From assembly GCF_905147045.1 (NCBI RefSeq), contig NC_065901.1:7688001-7752000 (forward strand): DNA of 64,000 nucleotides. The letters run 5' to 3'. The notes below the pieces were generated by a model. That model was not told the origin of the DNA. It saw only the letters and a program-made list of their open reading frames with translations, and did no database searches. The translations under genes and the position numbers were made by a program. Shown piece by piece: positions 22,593-34,133 of the stretch (its first letter is position 1; every line of letters starts with the position of its first letter). This DNA is from Nymphalis io (taxonomy: Eukaryota > Arthropoda > Insecta > Lepidoptera > Nymphalidae).

Positions 22593-23837
22593 TTAGGTCC
22601 TTACATATGAAATTAGCGTTTTGTCGTACTGACCACTTTGATCTGAAATATCTCTTCTTTGGTTAAGAATTCCAAATTCAAATTTATAAATTCATTTAGC
22701 TGAGTTAACATTTGAGTTTTAAAAACAGTCATTCATTTGTTTTTCCTCATTATATTTTTTCTTTGGCGTCGCTTATAACCGCACAATGGAAAACGTGAAA
22801 TATCGGTATATTTACGAGTACGAGTTCTACCGTGGCACCAGTGCTGCAGAAACAGCTCGAAGGATTAATAATGTGTACGGCGCTGGTGTCGCAAAAGAAA
22901 GCACGGGAAGTTTTTGGTTTCAACGTTTTCGTTCTGGAAATTTCGACCTTCAGAACCAACCCTGTGGACGGCTGGAGACCAAAGTGGAAAAAGAAGAATT
23001 AAAGGCTATCGTGGAAGCGGATCCATCACAAAGCACTTCAGAGATAGCTGCAGGCTTCAGTATAAGTGATAAAACTGTATTAATCCACTTATAGCAAATC
23101 GGGAAAGTGAATACACTTGAACGATGGGTACCTCATGAATTGAGTGAATCGAACTTGCAAACACGCGTTGACTGCTGTGTAACTTTGCTCAACCGACACA
23201 ATAATGAAGGGATTTTAATTTGAATCATTACTTGTGATGAAAAGTGGATACTGTACGATAATCGGAAGTGCTCGTTGCAATGGCTGAACCCTGGAGACCC
23301 AGCCAAATCCTGCCCTAAACGAAAATTGACTCAGAAAAAGTTACTTGTGAGTGTTTGGTGGACTAGCGCCAGTGTCTTTCACTACAGCTTTCTAAAATCT
23401 GGCCAAACGATTACGGCAGATATCTATTGTCAGCAACTGCAAACCATGAAGGAAAAACTAGCTACTAAACAACTGAGATTGGTCAATCGCTCTAGGCCAC
23501 TGCTGCTTCACGACAACGCAAAACCACAAACTGCACAACAAACAACCATTAAGTTAGATGAGCTACAATTGGACCTTGCTCCAACAGATTATTTTTTCCG
23601 GAATTTGGACAACTTATTACAAGGAAAAAAATTCAACTCCGATGCGGCAGTCCAAACTGCCTTCAAAGAGTTTATTGAGTGGTTTTTTTAGTAAAGGGAT
23701 CAATGAACTACCTAGGAGATGGCAAAAGTGCATAGATAACAACGGTGCATACTTTGATTAATAAAATATATTTTACAAAAAAAATTGACTTTATATTCCT
23801 CTCGTAAAAAACGCCAATTTCATATTTAAGGACCTAA
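22593..23837 (+). mobile_element. Mariner-family DNA transposon, near full length
   Basis: Inverted terminal repeats (TTAGGTCCTTACATATGAAA at the left, near complement at 23812-23837) are flanked by TA at 22591-22592 and 23838-23839. At 1245 bp it is close to the usual 1.3 kb of mariners. The same terminal repeats are found on the element at 11387-12414, so the two are one family. Confidence 0.92.
22786..23761 (+). pseudogene. Mariner transposase with two stops, a frameshift and a shortened DD spacing
   Basis: Frame from ATG at 22786 (MENVKYRYIYEYEFYRG). Family regions in order: N-terminal helix-turn-helix with GTSAAETARRINNVYG, FWFQRFRSG, SQSTSEIAAGF, WVPHEL (about 23125-23142), ITCDEKW with the first catalytic Asp at 23236-23238, LLHDNAKPQ with the second at 23512-23514, and LAPTDYFF with the third at 23587-23589. 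In-frame stops are TAG at 23092 and TGA at 23221. A frame change near 23680-23690 moves the C-terminus to another frame ending at 23761 (RRWQKCIDNNGAYFD). Only 24 residues separate the second and third Asp instead of the 34 of mariners, so 30 bp have been lost in frame. Mariner transposase cuts and pastes its element at TA; this copy cannot. Confidence 0.92.
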
Positions 23838-23868
23838 TAATATGTTCTCATAGTAAATAAACCGTCCG

Positions 23869-23932
23869 AGTTAACCATGGGATCTAATATTTGCCTGTAG
23901 TAACACTAGCTTAGTCACCCTTATATAACAAA
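23869..23932 (-). mobile_element. SINE C scrap
   Basis: Very diverged. CTGTAGTAACACTAGCTTAG resembles the complement of the TGTAATTACAGGCAC region of family C. Confidence 0.4.
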
Positions 23933-24126
23933 AAAAATCTATATATAATAATTGTTTTCAAAGTTACAACTTTACTTATTTATTAATAATAAATTAAACA
24001 GAATATAAACTCTGTAATTTTTATGTATATAATATGTAGCGTATTATATGTGTATAGTAGTACTAAATGATTTCACATATCAACGTTATATTGCATGTAT
24101 AAAACAGATGAATTTTATATGGATGG

Positions 24127-24213
24127 TTTTGTATAAGCCGTAACCGCGTAACAATCAATTATGTCGTTCGTGATCTAACCCAAAGTCCATCTGCGTACCA
24201 TTTGTAAACGTTA
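24127..24213 (-). repeat. Repeat E, 87 bp, inverted partner of 51447-51533
   Basis: On the minus strand it reads CGCAGATGGACTTTGGGTTA, then GACATAATTGAT and CGGCTTATAC. The partner differs by about a fifth of bases and one short indel. Similarity stops sharply at both sides. Confidence 0.75.
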
Positions 24214-24483
24214 GGTTTAATAATGTTACTGTTCATAGAATAATGAACTTAGTGATGAAAGTAATAAGAGCTTTAATCGTGTCAATAAATACACTCCTGT
24301 CATAGTTTTGACAAAATAGCTATCAATTAAATTAGACCCAGAACTCATTACTAGCAATGATTAAGTGAGATGATTTTAAATACTTAAGATCATATCAATC
24401 ACTTTTTAGAATATAAATTATTTTTAATGATTTCTAATGATTAATTATATAATAGATAAAAACTAACTAAAAATAGCAATGCA

Positions 24484-24699
24484 TAGCACTGTTGTGTTTC
24501 GGTTTGAAGAGTGAATGAGCCGGTGAAATAACAAGCACAAGAGACATCTTAACAAGGTAACATCTTAGCCCCAAGGTTGTTAGGCATTGGCGATGTAAGG
24601 AATAGTTAATATTTCTTACTGCGCCAAAGTCTATGGGTGGTTGTGAAAACGTACCAACAGGTGGCTTATTTGCCTATCCATGGCCGAATCAATAAAAAA
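24484..24699 (+). mobile_element. SINE C, diverged, 5'-truncated
   Basis: Contains TTTCGGTTTGAAGAGTGA, CCCCAAGGTTG and a 3' A-rich end (AATAAAAAAT) after AACAGGTGGC. It lacks the first 100 or so bases of the family. Confidence 0.7.
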
Positions 24700-25463
24700 T
24701 ATATATTATATTACATTAGTAGTCTATATCAAATAATCAACGGTGGAATATTTTAGTGCAATAAGCTTCAAGCTATAAAAGCTTGAAGCTAAACAGAAAA
24801 AAACTAGTGGCTCTGCTCTGTCACATTAACGGACTGCTATCACTGCCTAATTCATAATGTCTCATGAAAAACCCAAAACAGTAATGTTTTTTTCCAAAAT
24901 GAGGAAACTCGCCGCTTAAAACATAAATTGATAACAATGAGAACGCCAAACAATTTGTATGTTACAACAAAACACAAATTGAGTATAGAAAAAACCTCTA
25001 GTTTTATTTGACAAAACTCGACTCGTAACGTAATATGCGTCAGCGAAACTCGAATTTCTCGTTGCCGAGGGAAATATAATAAAACGCACAATTTTCTGCA
25101 GTACAATATTTTATTTTGACTTTTATTGCAATTCGGATTATATTTCAATATCGTCTATAAAATGAAATAAATCGAGTAACTTCTTATTTCAAATACAAAT
25201 GACCAAAGTATGACACGTACAATAAATAAATAAAAATGGTTCCCTTTGTTTTGTAACGTAATTTTAGTAACGTTTTTCTAGTTAAATAGAACGATATTAA
25301 AATATTTCACTAAAACTTAATTTCTTGTACATTTTTAAAAGAAGTATAACCTCTTGGGTTGTTAATATTGCAAAGCTTAGTATTGTAAGTTTGAATCTAT
25401 TCTTTTGTTAAGCAAGCACATGCCGACAATGCATTGAACTATTTCAACGTAAATCCTTAGTGG
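24700..25463. other. AT-rich spacer with an 11 bp hairpin
   Basis: AGCTTCAAGCT and its complement flank ATAAA at about 24769-24795. The 98-residue minus-strand frame at 24852-25148 shows no domain I can name. Confidence 0.4.
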
Positions 25464-25580
25464 AAGTGTTCCGCAGTGATAGCGCAGCTCCCGCTAATAC
25501 TCGCCAAGTCTGAGCTGTTCCCGTGAGACCGTCGCTTGCAATATCTCCAAACCAAACTGCCGGTATATGTAATGAAGTGC
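25464..25580 (+). repeat. Repeat D, copy 1
   Basis: Shares AAGTGTTC, CTGTTCCCGTG, GCAATATCT and CCGGTATATGTAATGAAGTG-type words, in order, with 34026-34133 on the same strand. About 80% identical by eye. Class unknown. Confidence 0.75.
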
Positions 25581-26149
25581 TCTATAGAGGTAAAGAGCAC
25601 AAAGAATTGATCTAAAATTTTAGTTTTTCCAACTGAATATTGAAGTATAATTTTGCTTAAAATTTACGTTGAAAAGAATCTATGGTAAAATTAAGTAAAG
25701 TTAAGCGTGTATGTTATATATTCTTGCGTATAAATATATACGTGAGCTCATAAGTTTACTAATTAGATTAAGAATAAATAATAATAATGCAAAACCTGCA
25801 CACTGTAATATGAACACTATTTCCAATGAAAAATAAAAAACACTATTTCCAAATTGTTGACACTTATAATATCATTAATTTTTATAATAAAATTATAGCT
25901 ATTAGAAATAATAATTTATTCACTTCAAGCATTTCAAGAAACGGAAAATGACTTTAAGTCTAGTTTTCCTTAACCATTTAAAAGTTTAAATTTTAAAGTG
26001 ATGCAAGTAACAATGGCATCGACTTTTAAAAGGGCTTATACAGTCTTTACCGACTAACTTTAAATGCAAAAAAGAAACGAAACATTTCCTCAATTGCTTC
26101 CGCTGTTGAAATAAGTCAAGTTCCAGTCAGAATCGTGTGAGTCGTGGTT
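25581..26149. other. AT-rich spacer
   Basis: Nothing recognised. Confidence 0.4.
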
Positions 26150-26322
26150 CCATATTTTTATCCCAGGCGAATCTTAATCTTATCTTAGATAGCGGGTTCA
26201 AAGCCAGGTAAGTATGCTTTATGTGTATTTCATGTCCTTTTTTACATTTTATCTCGTGTTCGGCGAATAAGGAAAACCATCGTGAGGATGATCTTGATGT
26301 GTCGAATGAAATCTTACATACT
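26150..26322 (+). mobile_element. SINE family B, strongly diverged
   Basis: Keeps GCGAATCTTAATC, GCGGGTTCAAAGCC (B box region), TTTATCTCGTG and ACCATCGTGAGGA in family-B order and spacing. It is the oldest-looking head-containing copy. Confidence 0.65.
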
Positions 26323-26521
26323 CTATTATCGTTACATTATTTTTATTCCGTTTCCAGTAATAATTTGAAGATATAGTATGTTCGCTCAAGTTTTCCTGTA
26401 AACAATTAGTCGATACAACATTTTTGTTTTTAATAATGCTCTTTTTTCAGATATTTACCTTATCATCTTTCACCCTAAACATTTTAAAACTGAAATATAA
26501 CTTGCATTTACTTGCATTTAC

Positions 26522-26893
26522 TCGACTGCCTCGTTAGTCTAGTGGCTTGATGTAAGGTCGCAGACCCGGTGGTCCTGGGTTCAATTCCCAGGTCAGGCCA
26601 ATAAAAAGTAATTGAGTTTTTCTGTCAGAAAATCTCAGTAGCAGCCCGGAGTCTGGAAGTTGGAAGTTTGTTCACTCCCGTGCCTCGGAAAGCACGTAAA
26701 GCCGTTGGTCCTGCGCCTGAACACTTTGTTCCGTCGTGTCGGATTGCCGTCCTATCGGATTATGAGAGCTAGGGAACAGAGAGTGCACCTGTGTTTGCGC
26801 ACACACTTGTGTACTACAATATCTCCTGCATAATTGGCTAATCTCTCTTGAGATTGGCCACCGTGGCCGAAATCGGTCTGGACGACATTATTA
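26522..26893 (+). mobile_element. SINE family A, full length
   Basis: The tRNA-like head reads GCCTCGTTAGTCTAGTGGC, with B box GGGTTCAATTCCC at about 26577-26589, the full body, and the 3' end GGACGACATTATTATG. Well preserved. A tandem CTTGCATTTA immediately precedes it. Confidence 0.9.
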
Positions 26894-28999
26894 TGATTAT
26901 AAGCAGTAGCAGAATTTCATCCGACAAATGCAGGTGTCCCTCACGATGTTTGTTAATTGGAATATAATGCAATTACCATAAACTTGTATTAATTTACCGA
27001 ATTAACCGATCAAAATATAACTTCAAAACATAAGTTTTAGTTATCGCCAATTTCGTTATAATCATAATAAAATATTTAAAGCCTGTTTTTAAAATAGTTT
27101 AGTAGCGATGAAACATATTAACGGTATGTCGTTTGCGCTTTCTTTGTGAAAGGCTCGAGGGGAGGACGCTTTTTCAGAACACGAAAAATGCATTTGTGAT
27201 TCAGTCATAAACGTTTCTTTAACGAATGACGTACATGTCTATAGCACTCGCGTATTGTGGCACGCTTTTATTAAACTTTTGTTTTTTCTTCGATCAGTGT
27301 TCCTAGTTCGAATTCTTTTACTTATTCGATAACGTTGTCTTTAATTGCGATTTCCATAGAATTTCGATTATTGTCATTAGACGATGCTGTTTTCATCCAT
27401 CCATACAAATATATAAAAAACTCGCACTAGGCACATTGAATGTTAGCATTGTGTAAACCCAAGCCCTTTGCATTAAAATGTTTCGTTAAGCATAAATATT
27501 GTTGTATATATATTAATACGTATATGTATTTTGGTGAACAAATAATAAATAGTATTAGTTTTGACGTAATGTTTAACGGCTATACTGACTTTGACATAAG
27601 ACACTTTGATAGTTACATGAGCTAACGTGAGTCTGTAGAATGTGGTTTAACTCGATTCTATTAAGAACACTCGACGGCACAGTCAAGTGTTCTCGTGCAC
27701 GTGCGCACTGACCAAGACTGATACGGACGAATGAATGGAAACAAATATTTAACCCTTAGGCTTCTATAACATGTATAAGGTTGCTTCGGAAATGTAATAA
27801 TAAACTTTAATTATATTATAATAAATTGTTCTACTGAATACTCCTAGTAGCTTTTGCAATGCTTACTTATATTAATTCTATAAATATAATTATTAAAAAA
27901 AAATCTATGGTAAAAATCTAAGTCGAATTATGGTAAAAAATGGGTTAATTTACAACAAGATTTGAAGGTGCATTCTTTTATGGAATCGGCGTGATTAATT
28001 AAAATTGTATTTTTTCTTTGTACGTAAAGTGATTAAGCGCTTTTATTCTCATATTTATCTTGCTCTCCGATATGACGAATTCGAATTTGTCTAACGGAAT
28101 TTAAGATTGAAATTTCTATTATTACTATGGATTAGACTAAACAAATGGCAGGCATTATCTACAAGGAAAGGTTAATAGGAGCAGACCGAAACAAACGATG
28201 TCTATCCATCTTTGTTCGGTTTGACCTTTAGCTAAATAAGATTTTACTGAGAATTGAGGATAATTCTTACCAATACAATGGCACTTCATTAAGTACTAAG
28301 AAAAACAATTGCTTCACTACGAGTATATAGCGTTGCCTATATATATATGCATTTGTTTATATATTTATTTCTACATAAATACGTCGTAATTGTTAAAAGC
28401 TTTTTCCCTATTGTTATTATTAATTTTCTGTTTATCATTTAGGTATCCGCAAACCTTCAGATCACGAAAATACAGAGCAAAGAGACCGTTCGTACTATTT
28501 GCCGTTTGCCGTTTTGTATGATTTTTTTGCGTGAAATATTGTTGTAATGTAATTAAATAATCAAATTTAATTTTGTCTTAGTATAAAAATCTTTCTTTGC
28601 ATTTCTCATGAAGCATGAGAAATGTCATGTCTAACAATAAAGCAAGTGAGAGCTACCGAAACGATACATACTTATTAGAATAGTTAACGTAATGGTTTCC
28701 CATAATGAATTAATTTTAACTTAGTGCAATAGAGATTGAAAGTGACTAAAGTTTTAATGTAACCGGCTAACCGTGGTACCAAGTCGTTCTAACCAAATTG
28801 CAATTGTCTCTCTAAATTAGCTTCACAGCACGTAACAATTTGAAAACAATGACAGGTCGTAACTTGATTCTTTTTTAATTGTTATATTTCTATAAAACAT
28901 AAGTAGCTCTTTACCAATATTTCGTAAAATGATAACTTTTTATAATTCCGACGTATATGGACTTATGTAAGAACTTGCCATAAAGTAGCACATTTGCTT
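26894..28999. other. AT-rich intergenic DNA with a SINE B scrap
   Basis: 26910-26955 (CAGAATTTCATCCGACAAATG, TCCCTCACGATGTTTGT) is a minus-strand family-B piece. Small hairpins occur at about 27666-27696 (GAACACT with AGTGTTC) and 28602-28626 (CATTTCTCATG with its complement). No gene recognised. Confidence 0.4.
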
Positions 29000-29294
29000 A
29001 TAATAATAATGTCCTCCAAACCGATTATGGCTACGGGGGCCAATCTCAAGGGAGATTAGCCAACTACACAGGAGATATTATAGTGCACAAGTGTGGGCGC
29101 AGGACCAACGGCTTTAGATGCTTTCCGAGGCACGGGAGTGTACACACTTCCAACATCCAGACTCCGAGCTGTTACTAAGAATTTTCTGACAGAAAAACCC
29201 AGTAGCTTTTTATTGACCCGACCTGAGAATTGAACCCAGGATCTCCGGGTAACGGCCTCACATCAAGCCACTAGACCAAAGATGCAGTCGAGGA
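29000..29294 (-). mobile_element. SINE family A with internal deletion, reverse strand
   Basis: Both ends are present (ATGTCCTCC at the left, tRNA-like head with GAATTGAACCCAGG at 29228-29241). About 80 bp between the CACAAGTGTG and GGCGCAGGACC blocks, present at 57343, are missing. Confidence 0.85.
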
Positions 29295-29734
29295 ACATTG
29301 GCCTATCACCACTCTTGACGTAAAAAACAGTTTTATTTCCTTATACAAATGCTATATAAAGGTTGACTATTTTTTATTCATTTGCTCTACCAACAATATA
29401 TTTTATCGCCTTTGCTGGTCAATAGATCCTAAGTTTTTTTTCCAACGTTAACTAAATGTATTACAATATAAAGTATACCAACTTTTGCCAACAGGTCAAC
29501 ATTTTAGTACATTTTCTTTTATAATAACGGTGAAAGACATTTATTTTCTCAAAAGATTTACATACAAATCACTTACAGAGAAAATTACAGAACAATGAGA
29601 ATAGAAGAATAAAAAATTGTTTAAATCGAATATGCGTACACAGTAAAACAATGAATGTTATAATAACCTAATAATATAATAATATATCGGTACAGTGCAA
29701 GCAAGTGCGAGAAGCTTGTGACGTGAAGTAGGGT

Positions 29735-30031
29735 TTTTATTTATATATATAGAATAGGAAAAGGTGGACGAGCATATGGGCCACCTGATGGTAAGTGGTC
29801 ACCAACGCTCTTAGACATTGGCATTGTAAGAAATGTCAACCATCGCTTATAGCCAATGCGCCACCAACCTTGGGAACTAAGATTTTATGTCCCTTGTGCC
29901 TGTAATTACACTTGCTCACTCACTCTTCAAACCGGAACACAACAATATCAAGTATTGCTGTTTTGCGGTAGAATATCTGATGAGTGGGTGGTACCTACCC
30001 AGACGAGCTTGCACAAAGCCCTACCACCAGT
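29735..30031 (-). mobile_element. SINE C, full length, reverse strand
   Basis: Reads from CTACCACCAG (complement of the 5' end) back to a T-rich block at 29735 (the A tail). Closely matches 1339-1632 and 42711-43002. The 62-residue plus-strand frame inside it nearly mirrors the one in the 1339 copy, which shows that such frames come with the repeat. Confidence 0.88.
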
Positions 30032-30430
30032 AAAAGTACATTAGACCCATCTGATGTTTTTAAATTTTATATTTTTAAATTTTGGTGTGCGATTGTTCAT
30101 TATATAGACAGGCAATGCACAATATATATTGTGTGTATTTATTTACGATAATGCTTATAAATATACATATATAAATCAACTAATTTAATATTACATGATT
30201 ATTGTCATATGTAAAATGTATAATTGATTACAATAAGTGTACATTAACAGTATTCTCTGGTACATTATTATTATCTTAGTATACATACATAGTTGAGTAG
30301 TAGTTTTAGTAGTTATATAAGATATATCCATAAGTAATGTTATTTTAAGTTATGGAGTAGTGTAGTGTTTTATTATATTAGTTACAACTTTATTTATTTA
30401 GATTAATTTTATATAATAATCAATTGGATT

Positions 30431-30720
30431 TTAAGAAAAATCCTTTAGAATGTGGTTTTTAAGACATTTTTTAAAATTATGTAGCGATTTTATATCTTTG
30501 ATATCCTTCGGCAAATTATTGTAGGTGCGTGCTTCTTCAAACAAAATACTTTTGCTGTAGTTTGTCCTTGATGGGCCTAAACATATGTTATTAGCATTTC
30601 TAATCATTCGCTTATGAATATTTTTTTTTTCGTGAAAGTAATTTGGGAGTGTATATCTTTTGTAAGGATTTTTCTAATATGAATGCAGGTGCTATATCTA
30701 TAGATTTGATTTCTAATATT
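30431..30720 (-). pseudogene. LINE ORF2 C-terminal stub
   Basis: The minus-strand frame reads NNICLGPSRTNYSKSILFEE, then ARTYNNLPKDIKDIKS and FKKCLKNHILKDFS, and ends at a stop at 30431-30433. The pattern of aromatic-Asn-Asn-Leu-Pro followed by a Phe-Lys-Lys helix is the usual end of Jockey/CR1-type LINE ORF2 proteins. A frame change lies at the A run near 30618-30630. The AT-rich DNA down to about 30080 may be its 3' UTR. It was probably 5'-truncated on insertion. Confidence 0.65.
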
Positions 30721-30803
30721 GACATTTAACTATCTTGTTGGTCTAATTTAAAATGGAGATGATAAAAATAATTCAATCAAGAGTCGCACGCAATTCACAT
30801 GTT

Positions 30804-30975
30804 CCGTAACAGCCTGTGAATGTCCCACTGCTGGGTGAAAGGATTCCTCTCCTCTTTTTGAGGAGAAGCGTTGGAGCTTATTCCACCACGCTGCTCCAAT
30901 GCGGATTGGTGGAATACACATGTGGCAGAATTTCAGTGAAATTAGACACATACAGGTTTCCTCACGATGTTTTCA
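30804..30975 (-). mobile_element. SINE family B, 3' half only
   Basis: Runs from the complement of ACAGGCTGTTAC through GGAGCAGCGTGG to the ACATCGTGAGGAAAC block, then stops. 5'-truncated. The 67-residue minus-strand frame is simply this SINE. Confidence 0.85.
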
Positions 30976-31199
30976 CGTATTAAGGTAGATAATTCAGTTG
31001 TATACTCATCGTGGTCCGGATCCGGTCCTTAGTCCACCAATTCCCGAAGTCTGATGCTTAACTTATAAGATTTCTGAGCCTGGAACAGTCAAAAATGTTT
31101 GTCTGCTAAGAATTTTTTAATAGCACCTCGAATTTTGGAAATTTTTATATTTACTGTTTAACCCTCGCAAAGTAAGTAATTCACTTTATCTTTGCGCCT

Positions 31200-31310
31200 A
31201 AACTCCTTACTTAGGTTATTGGGAGAAAATGGAGAGCGCACTTGCGGTAGCTTTATACTTGGGCACTACAACATCTCTTAAATAAGTTAATAGTCCTGAT
31301 GATAAGTGAT
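31200..31310 (+). mobile_element. SINE A, probable diverged 3' piece
   Basis: GGGAGAAAATGGAGAGCGCA, GGGCACTACAACATCTC and AATAAGTTAATA follow the order of the family-A 3' third with many changes. Confidence 0.4.
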
Positions 31311-31550
31311 CATCGCCCCCGTAGACATTGATACTGAAAAAAATATTAACTACAACTTATCTTAACCTCGAGAACTAAGATGTTATGTCCCTTGTGCTTG
31401 CAGTTAACTAAGCTAGCTCAATAACCCTTCAAACTGGAACAAAACAATACTGATTTTTGTTATTTAGTGATGAGTAATGATGATGGGCGGTAATTGTGTG
31501 ACGAGTGGGCGGTACCTGTCCAAGGCTTGCTCAAAGCCAAAAATCAAGTA
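31293..31550 (-). mobile_element. SINE C, diverged, reverse strand
   Basis: ATGTTATGTCCCTTGTGC, CCCTTCAAACTGGAAC and GGCGGTACCTGTCC match the complement of family C with many substitutions and small indels. No A tail is left. Confidence 0.65.
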
Positions 31551-32106
31551 AAGTTATTTTAAATTCCATCTAAACATTTAAATTATCAAAAGTAAATCAA
31601 AAACACAATTTATTCTAATTAAACATAATTAAAAAATCCTAAAACCCATAAAATATCCTAAATTTCGTCGAAATAAATTTAAGGCACGATTGAACAGTTT
31701 TTCGTAAGTACTATTCATTAATTTATATATTATCCTGTATTTTGAATTAGAAGACCAGCTTAGATTAGGATAAATTAATAATATTAATTTCAATATTTCT
31801 AATGGAAAATAAATTAAAGTTTAAATTAAATATAAAATTGTGATAATCACTATGTCACTTTCCTTTACTATTCTACATTTCAATTAAATTTAAATTCATC
31901 AAATGGTTCTTAAATTATTTCTTTAATATAAAATATATTTTGTATTTTCAATATATACTTTTCCAAACTCAGTATAAATTTAATTACAAATGTAATGACT
32001 AAGCTAAAATTCAATTGTTGTAATATTATTAGAATAATAATGCGGCTCATTGTAACACTACGTTTATTAATAACTTAATAAGGCAGTCTTTAAGGTGTGT
32101 TACAAA
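31551..32106. other. AT-rich spacer
   Basis: Nothing recognised. Confidence 0.4.
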
Positions 32107-32180
32107 CTTACAAAAGAAAGGGAATGCCAGATTCCATTAACTTTACGAGCCCTGAGATTTCCCTGTAGGAATTTCGACAC
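32107..32180 (-). repeat. Repeat F, inverted partner of 43697-43769
   Basis: The minus strand shares GAAATTCCTACAGGGAAATC and TTAATGGAAT-type words, then TTTCTTT, in order with 43697-43769. The class is unknown; it may be a LINE or Helitron scrap common in Lepidoptera. Confidence 0.65.
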
Positions 32181-32459
32181 TGCAATAGACCAATCCTATT
32201 TCTGTTTTATTACAATTTTCATCTCTAGAAAAAAAAATTGACGTGATCTTTAAATGAAATTTCATAAATATTTCAATGAAAATATATTGCGTGGACCGTC
32301 ATTGTATCGATTTTGTCATCAAAACAATTCCAATATATGTATGTTCGTCTACATATATCTAAGAAATCTTAGGGTCCTTGATATTGATTGGTTATTTGCA
32401 TATCAACGTCCCGAACAATAAACCACTAATGGGCTGTTATAGACTTTGTATTGTTATGT

Positions 32460-32672
32460 TGTAGACGATCTCGTTGAACAAGTCCGGCTAGCTTATACGG
32501 CTGCAAATCCCGAGCTGGTTTCAAACCACGGATGAGGGCAGTGATAAACATTGCTTTTTCCTTCACCAGAAAATCGACACTAGTGCACTATAATATCTTG
32601 AGAACTGTTGCCTATTGTTCATTGAGAATGGTCACTGTGACCGAAATTGGTGAGGAGAACATCATCATCATC
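32460..32672 (+). mobile_element. SINE A-like, strongly diverged
   Basis: CTCGTTGAACAAGTCCGGC and GAGCTGGTTTCAAACC resemble a tRNA-like head. TGCACTATAATATC, ACTGTGACCGAAATTGG and AGAACATCATCATC follow the family-A 3' end. It may be a separate subfamily. Confidence 0.5.
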
Positions 32673-32770
32673 ACCTTTTAACTTCTGAACCTATGTGTTG
32701 AAATACATATTGCCATATTTTTAGATAGAATTAAGAAATATTTAAATATAAATAATTATAAATACTAACA

Positions 32771-32880
32771 AGTAAAGTAAAGTGACAGCCTGTATATATC
32801 CCACGGCTTGGCTAAGTTTCAAGCTTATCCCACCATGCTGATCCAAGGTAGGTTGGTGGATACACATGTGGCAGAATTAT
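32771..32880 (-). mobile_element. SINE B 3' fragment, diverged
   Basis: GACAGCCTGTATATATCCCA and TTGGTGGATACACATGTGGC match the complement of the family-B tail with an internal deletion. Confidence 0.65.
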
Positions 32881-33023
32881 TCCACTCAATTAAAACTTAT
32901 TGTACACAAAGAAACCGTATACTAACGATAAAAGCATCCCTACCTATATATCATTTTGCTTTTTGTTGTGTGAGTTGATATTATTATTATTATTATTATT
33001 TACTATTAACCAAACAAACCAAA

Positions 33024-33140
33024 CACCAACCCGCACTGGAGCAGCGTGGTGGAATAAGCTCCAAACCTTCTCCTCAAAAAGGGAGAGGAGGCCTTAGCCC
33101 AGCAGTGGGACATTTACAGGCTGTTACTGTACTGTTACTA
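33024..33140 (+). mobile_element. SINE family B, 3' tail only
   Basis: CACTGGAGCAGCGTGGTGG to GGACATTTACAGGCTGTTAC, followed by TGTACTGTTACT repeats. It starts abruptly after an AAACAAACC run. The open frame ending here is a chance frame running into the SINE. Confidence 0.85.
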
Positions 33141-33194
33141 TTAATAGGCCAGCGTTTGACCGTTGACTTGCCTGATGTTTAGCATCGACACGGT

Positions 33195-33405
33195 CTAAGA
33201 TGTAGCACGCTTGCCTATAAGAAACCTGTTTACTCTGGATTTGAAGACACCAACATTGTACCTATCAGGAAATACGGACTCAGGCAAAGCATTCCATAGT
33301 TTCGCAGTGCGAATGATGAATGTGGATTCAAAGTGCTTCGTACGTAGGCGGGGAATTTCCACTGTGTACCTATGGTGCTTTGGTCTCGTTTGCCTGGCCG
33401 TTCGA
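33195..33405 (-). pseudogene. LINE ORF2 C-terminal stub (second lineage)
   Basis: The minus-strand frame reads RTKHFESTFIIRTAKLWNAL, PESVFPDRYNVGVFKSRV and NRFLIGKRATS and ends at a stop at 33195-33197. The AKLWNALP-x-S-VFPDRYN signature is characteristic of Jockey-type LINE ORF2 C-termini in moths and butterflies. No stop interrupts the roughly 55 residues I can read, so it is less decayed than 3932-4680. The wording differs from the stubs at 30431 and 59140, so this is a different lineage. It was 5'-truncated. Confidence 0.75.
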
Positions 33406-33683
33406 TAGTAATTAAAAAGTATTACTGATATTATTTATGTCAAATAAATTCAAGTTTGCTAAAGTCAATTTATGATTTAATAGAAATACATAATTTTTTA
33501 TTTATATATTATCATTCATATAATCACATACAAGAAGTCGTAATTCGATTATACAAATTGGTAAGTCAATTATACAGTATATTTTAGTTGTAATTATATG
33601 TCTTTGCATGTTTAATATGTCAGCAATATAATGTTTTTTTTTTCCAACACTTTGGAGTAGAGTATTTTCGCGTTTGGACTCTA
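33406..33683. other. AT-rich spacer
   Basis: Nothing recognised except a family-C 3' scrap beginning near 33684. Confidence 0.4.
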
Positions 33684-33741
33684 CTACCACTTACCATCAG
33701 GTGGAGTAGAGTCATTTGCCATCCCGGCGCATATAAAAAAA
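33684..33741 (+). mobile_element. SINE C 3' terminal scrap
   Basis: CTACCACTTACCATCAGGTG followed by an A-rich tail (ATATAAAAAAAAAATT). It begins only about 50 bp before the tail, an extreme 5' truncation. Confidence 0.6.
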
Positions 33742-34025
33742 AAATTACGACAAGAATCCCTTTGGCACTACGTGAAATAATTTTGCACGTTTTTGAATAT
33801 ATAATTCAGTTATGAAATGATTCGTTGCTGAGATTATAGGATTATATAAACAGTAAATGATTTTACTTGTAAATTTTTACGATTATTACTTGGGGCCAAT
33901 ATATATATTTAGGGTTGTAAATACAGAATCAAAAAAATATAATAAGCACGGATATTAAAATTGCTATATTTTTTAATTACTAATTTGATAACTGCGTCGA
34001 ACTGCGCTAGTCTAAATCCATAAGG

Positions 34026-34133
34026 CAAGTGTTCAACAGAGATAGCTCTAACTCTCGCCAATTCCGGGCTGTTCCCGTGGGACGATTGTTGCAATATCTA
34101 CAAACCAAACTAGCGGTATATGTAATGAAGTGC
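34026..34133 (+). repeat. Repeat D, copy 2
   Basis: Pairs with 25464-25580 on the same strand (AAGTGTTC, GCTGTTCCCGTG, GCAATATCT, GGTATATGTAATGAAGTGC). Similarity fades just after 34133. Confidence 0.75.

Noticed and set aside
29856..30044. 62-residue frame nearly identical to one at 1325-1576
   Set aside because: The similarity arises because both are SINE C copies, not because of a conserved small protein.
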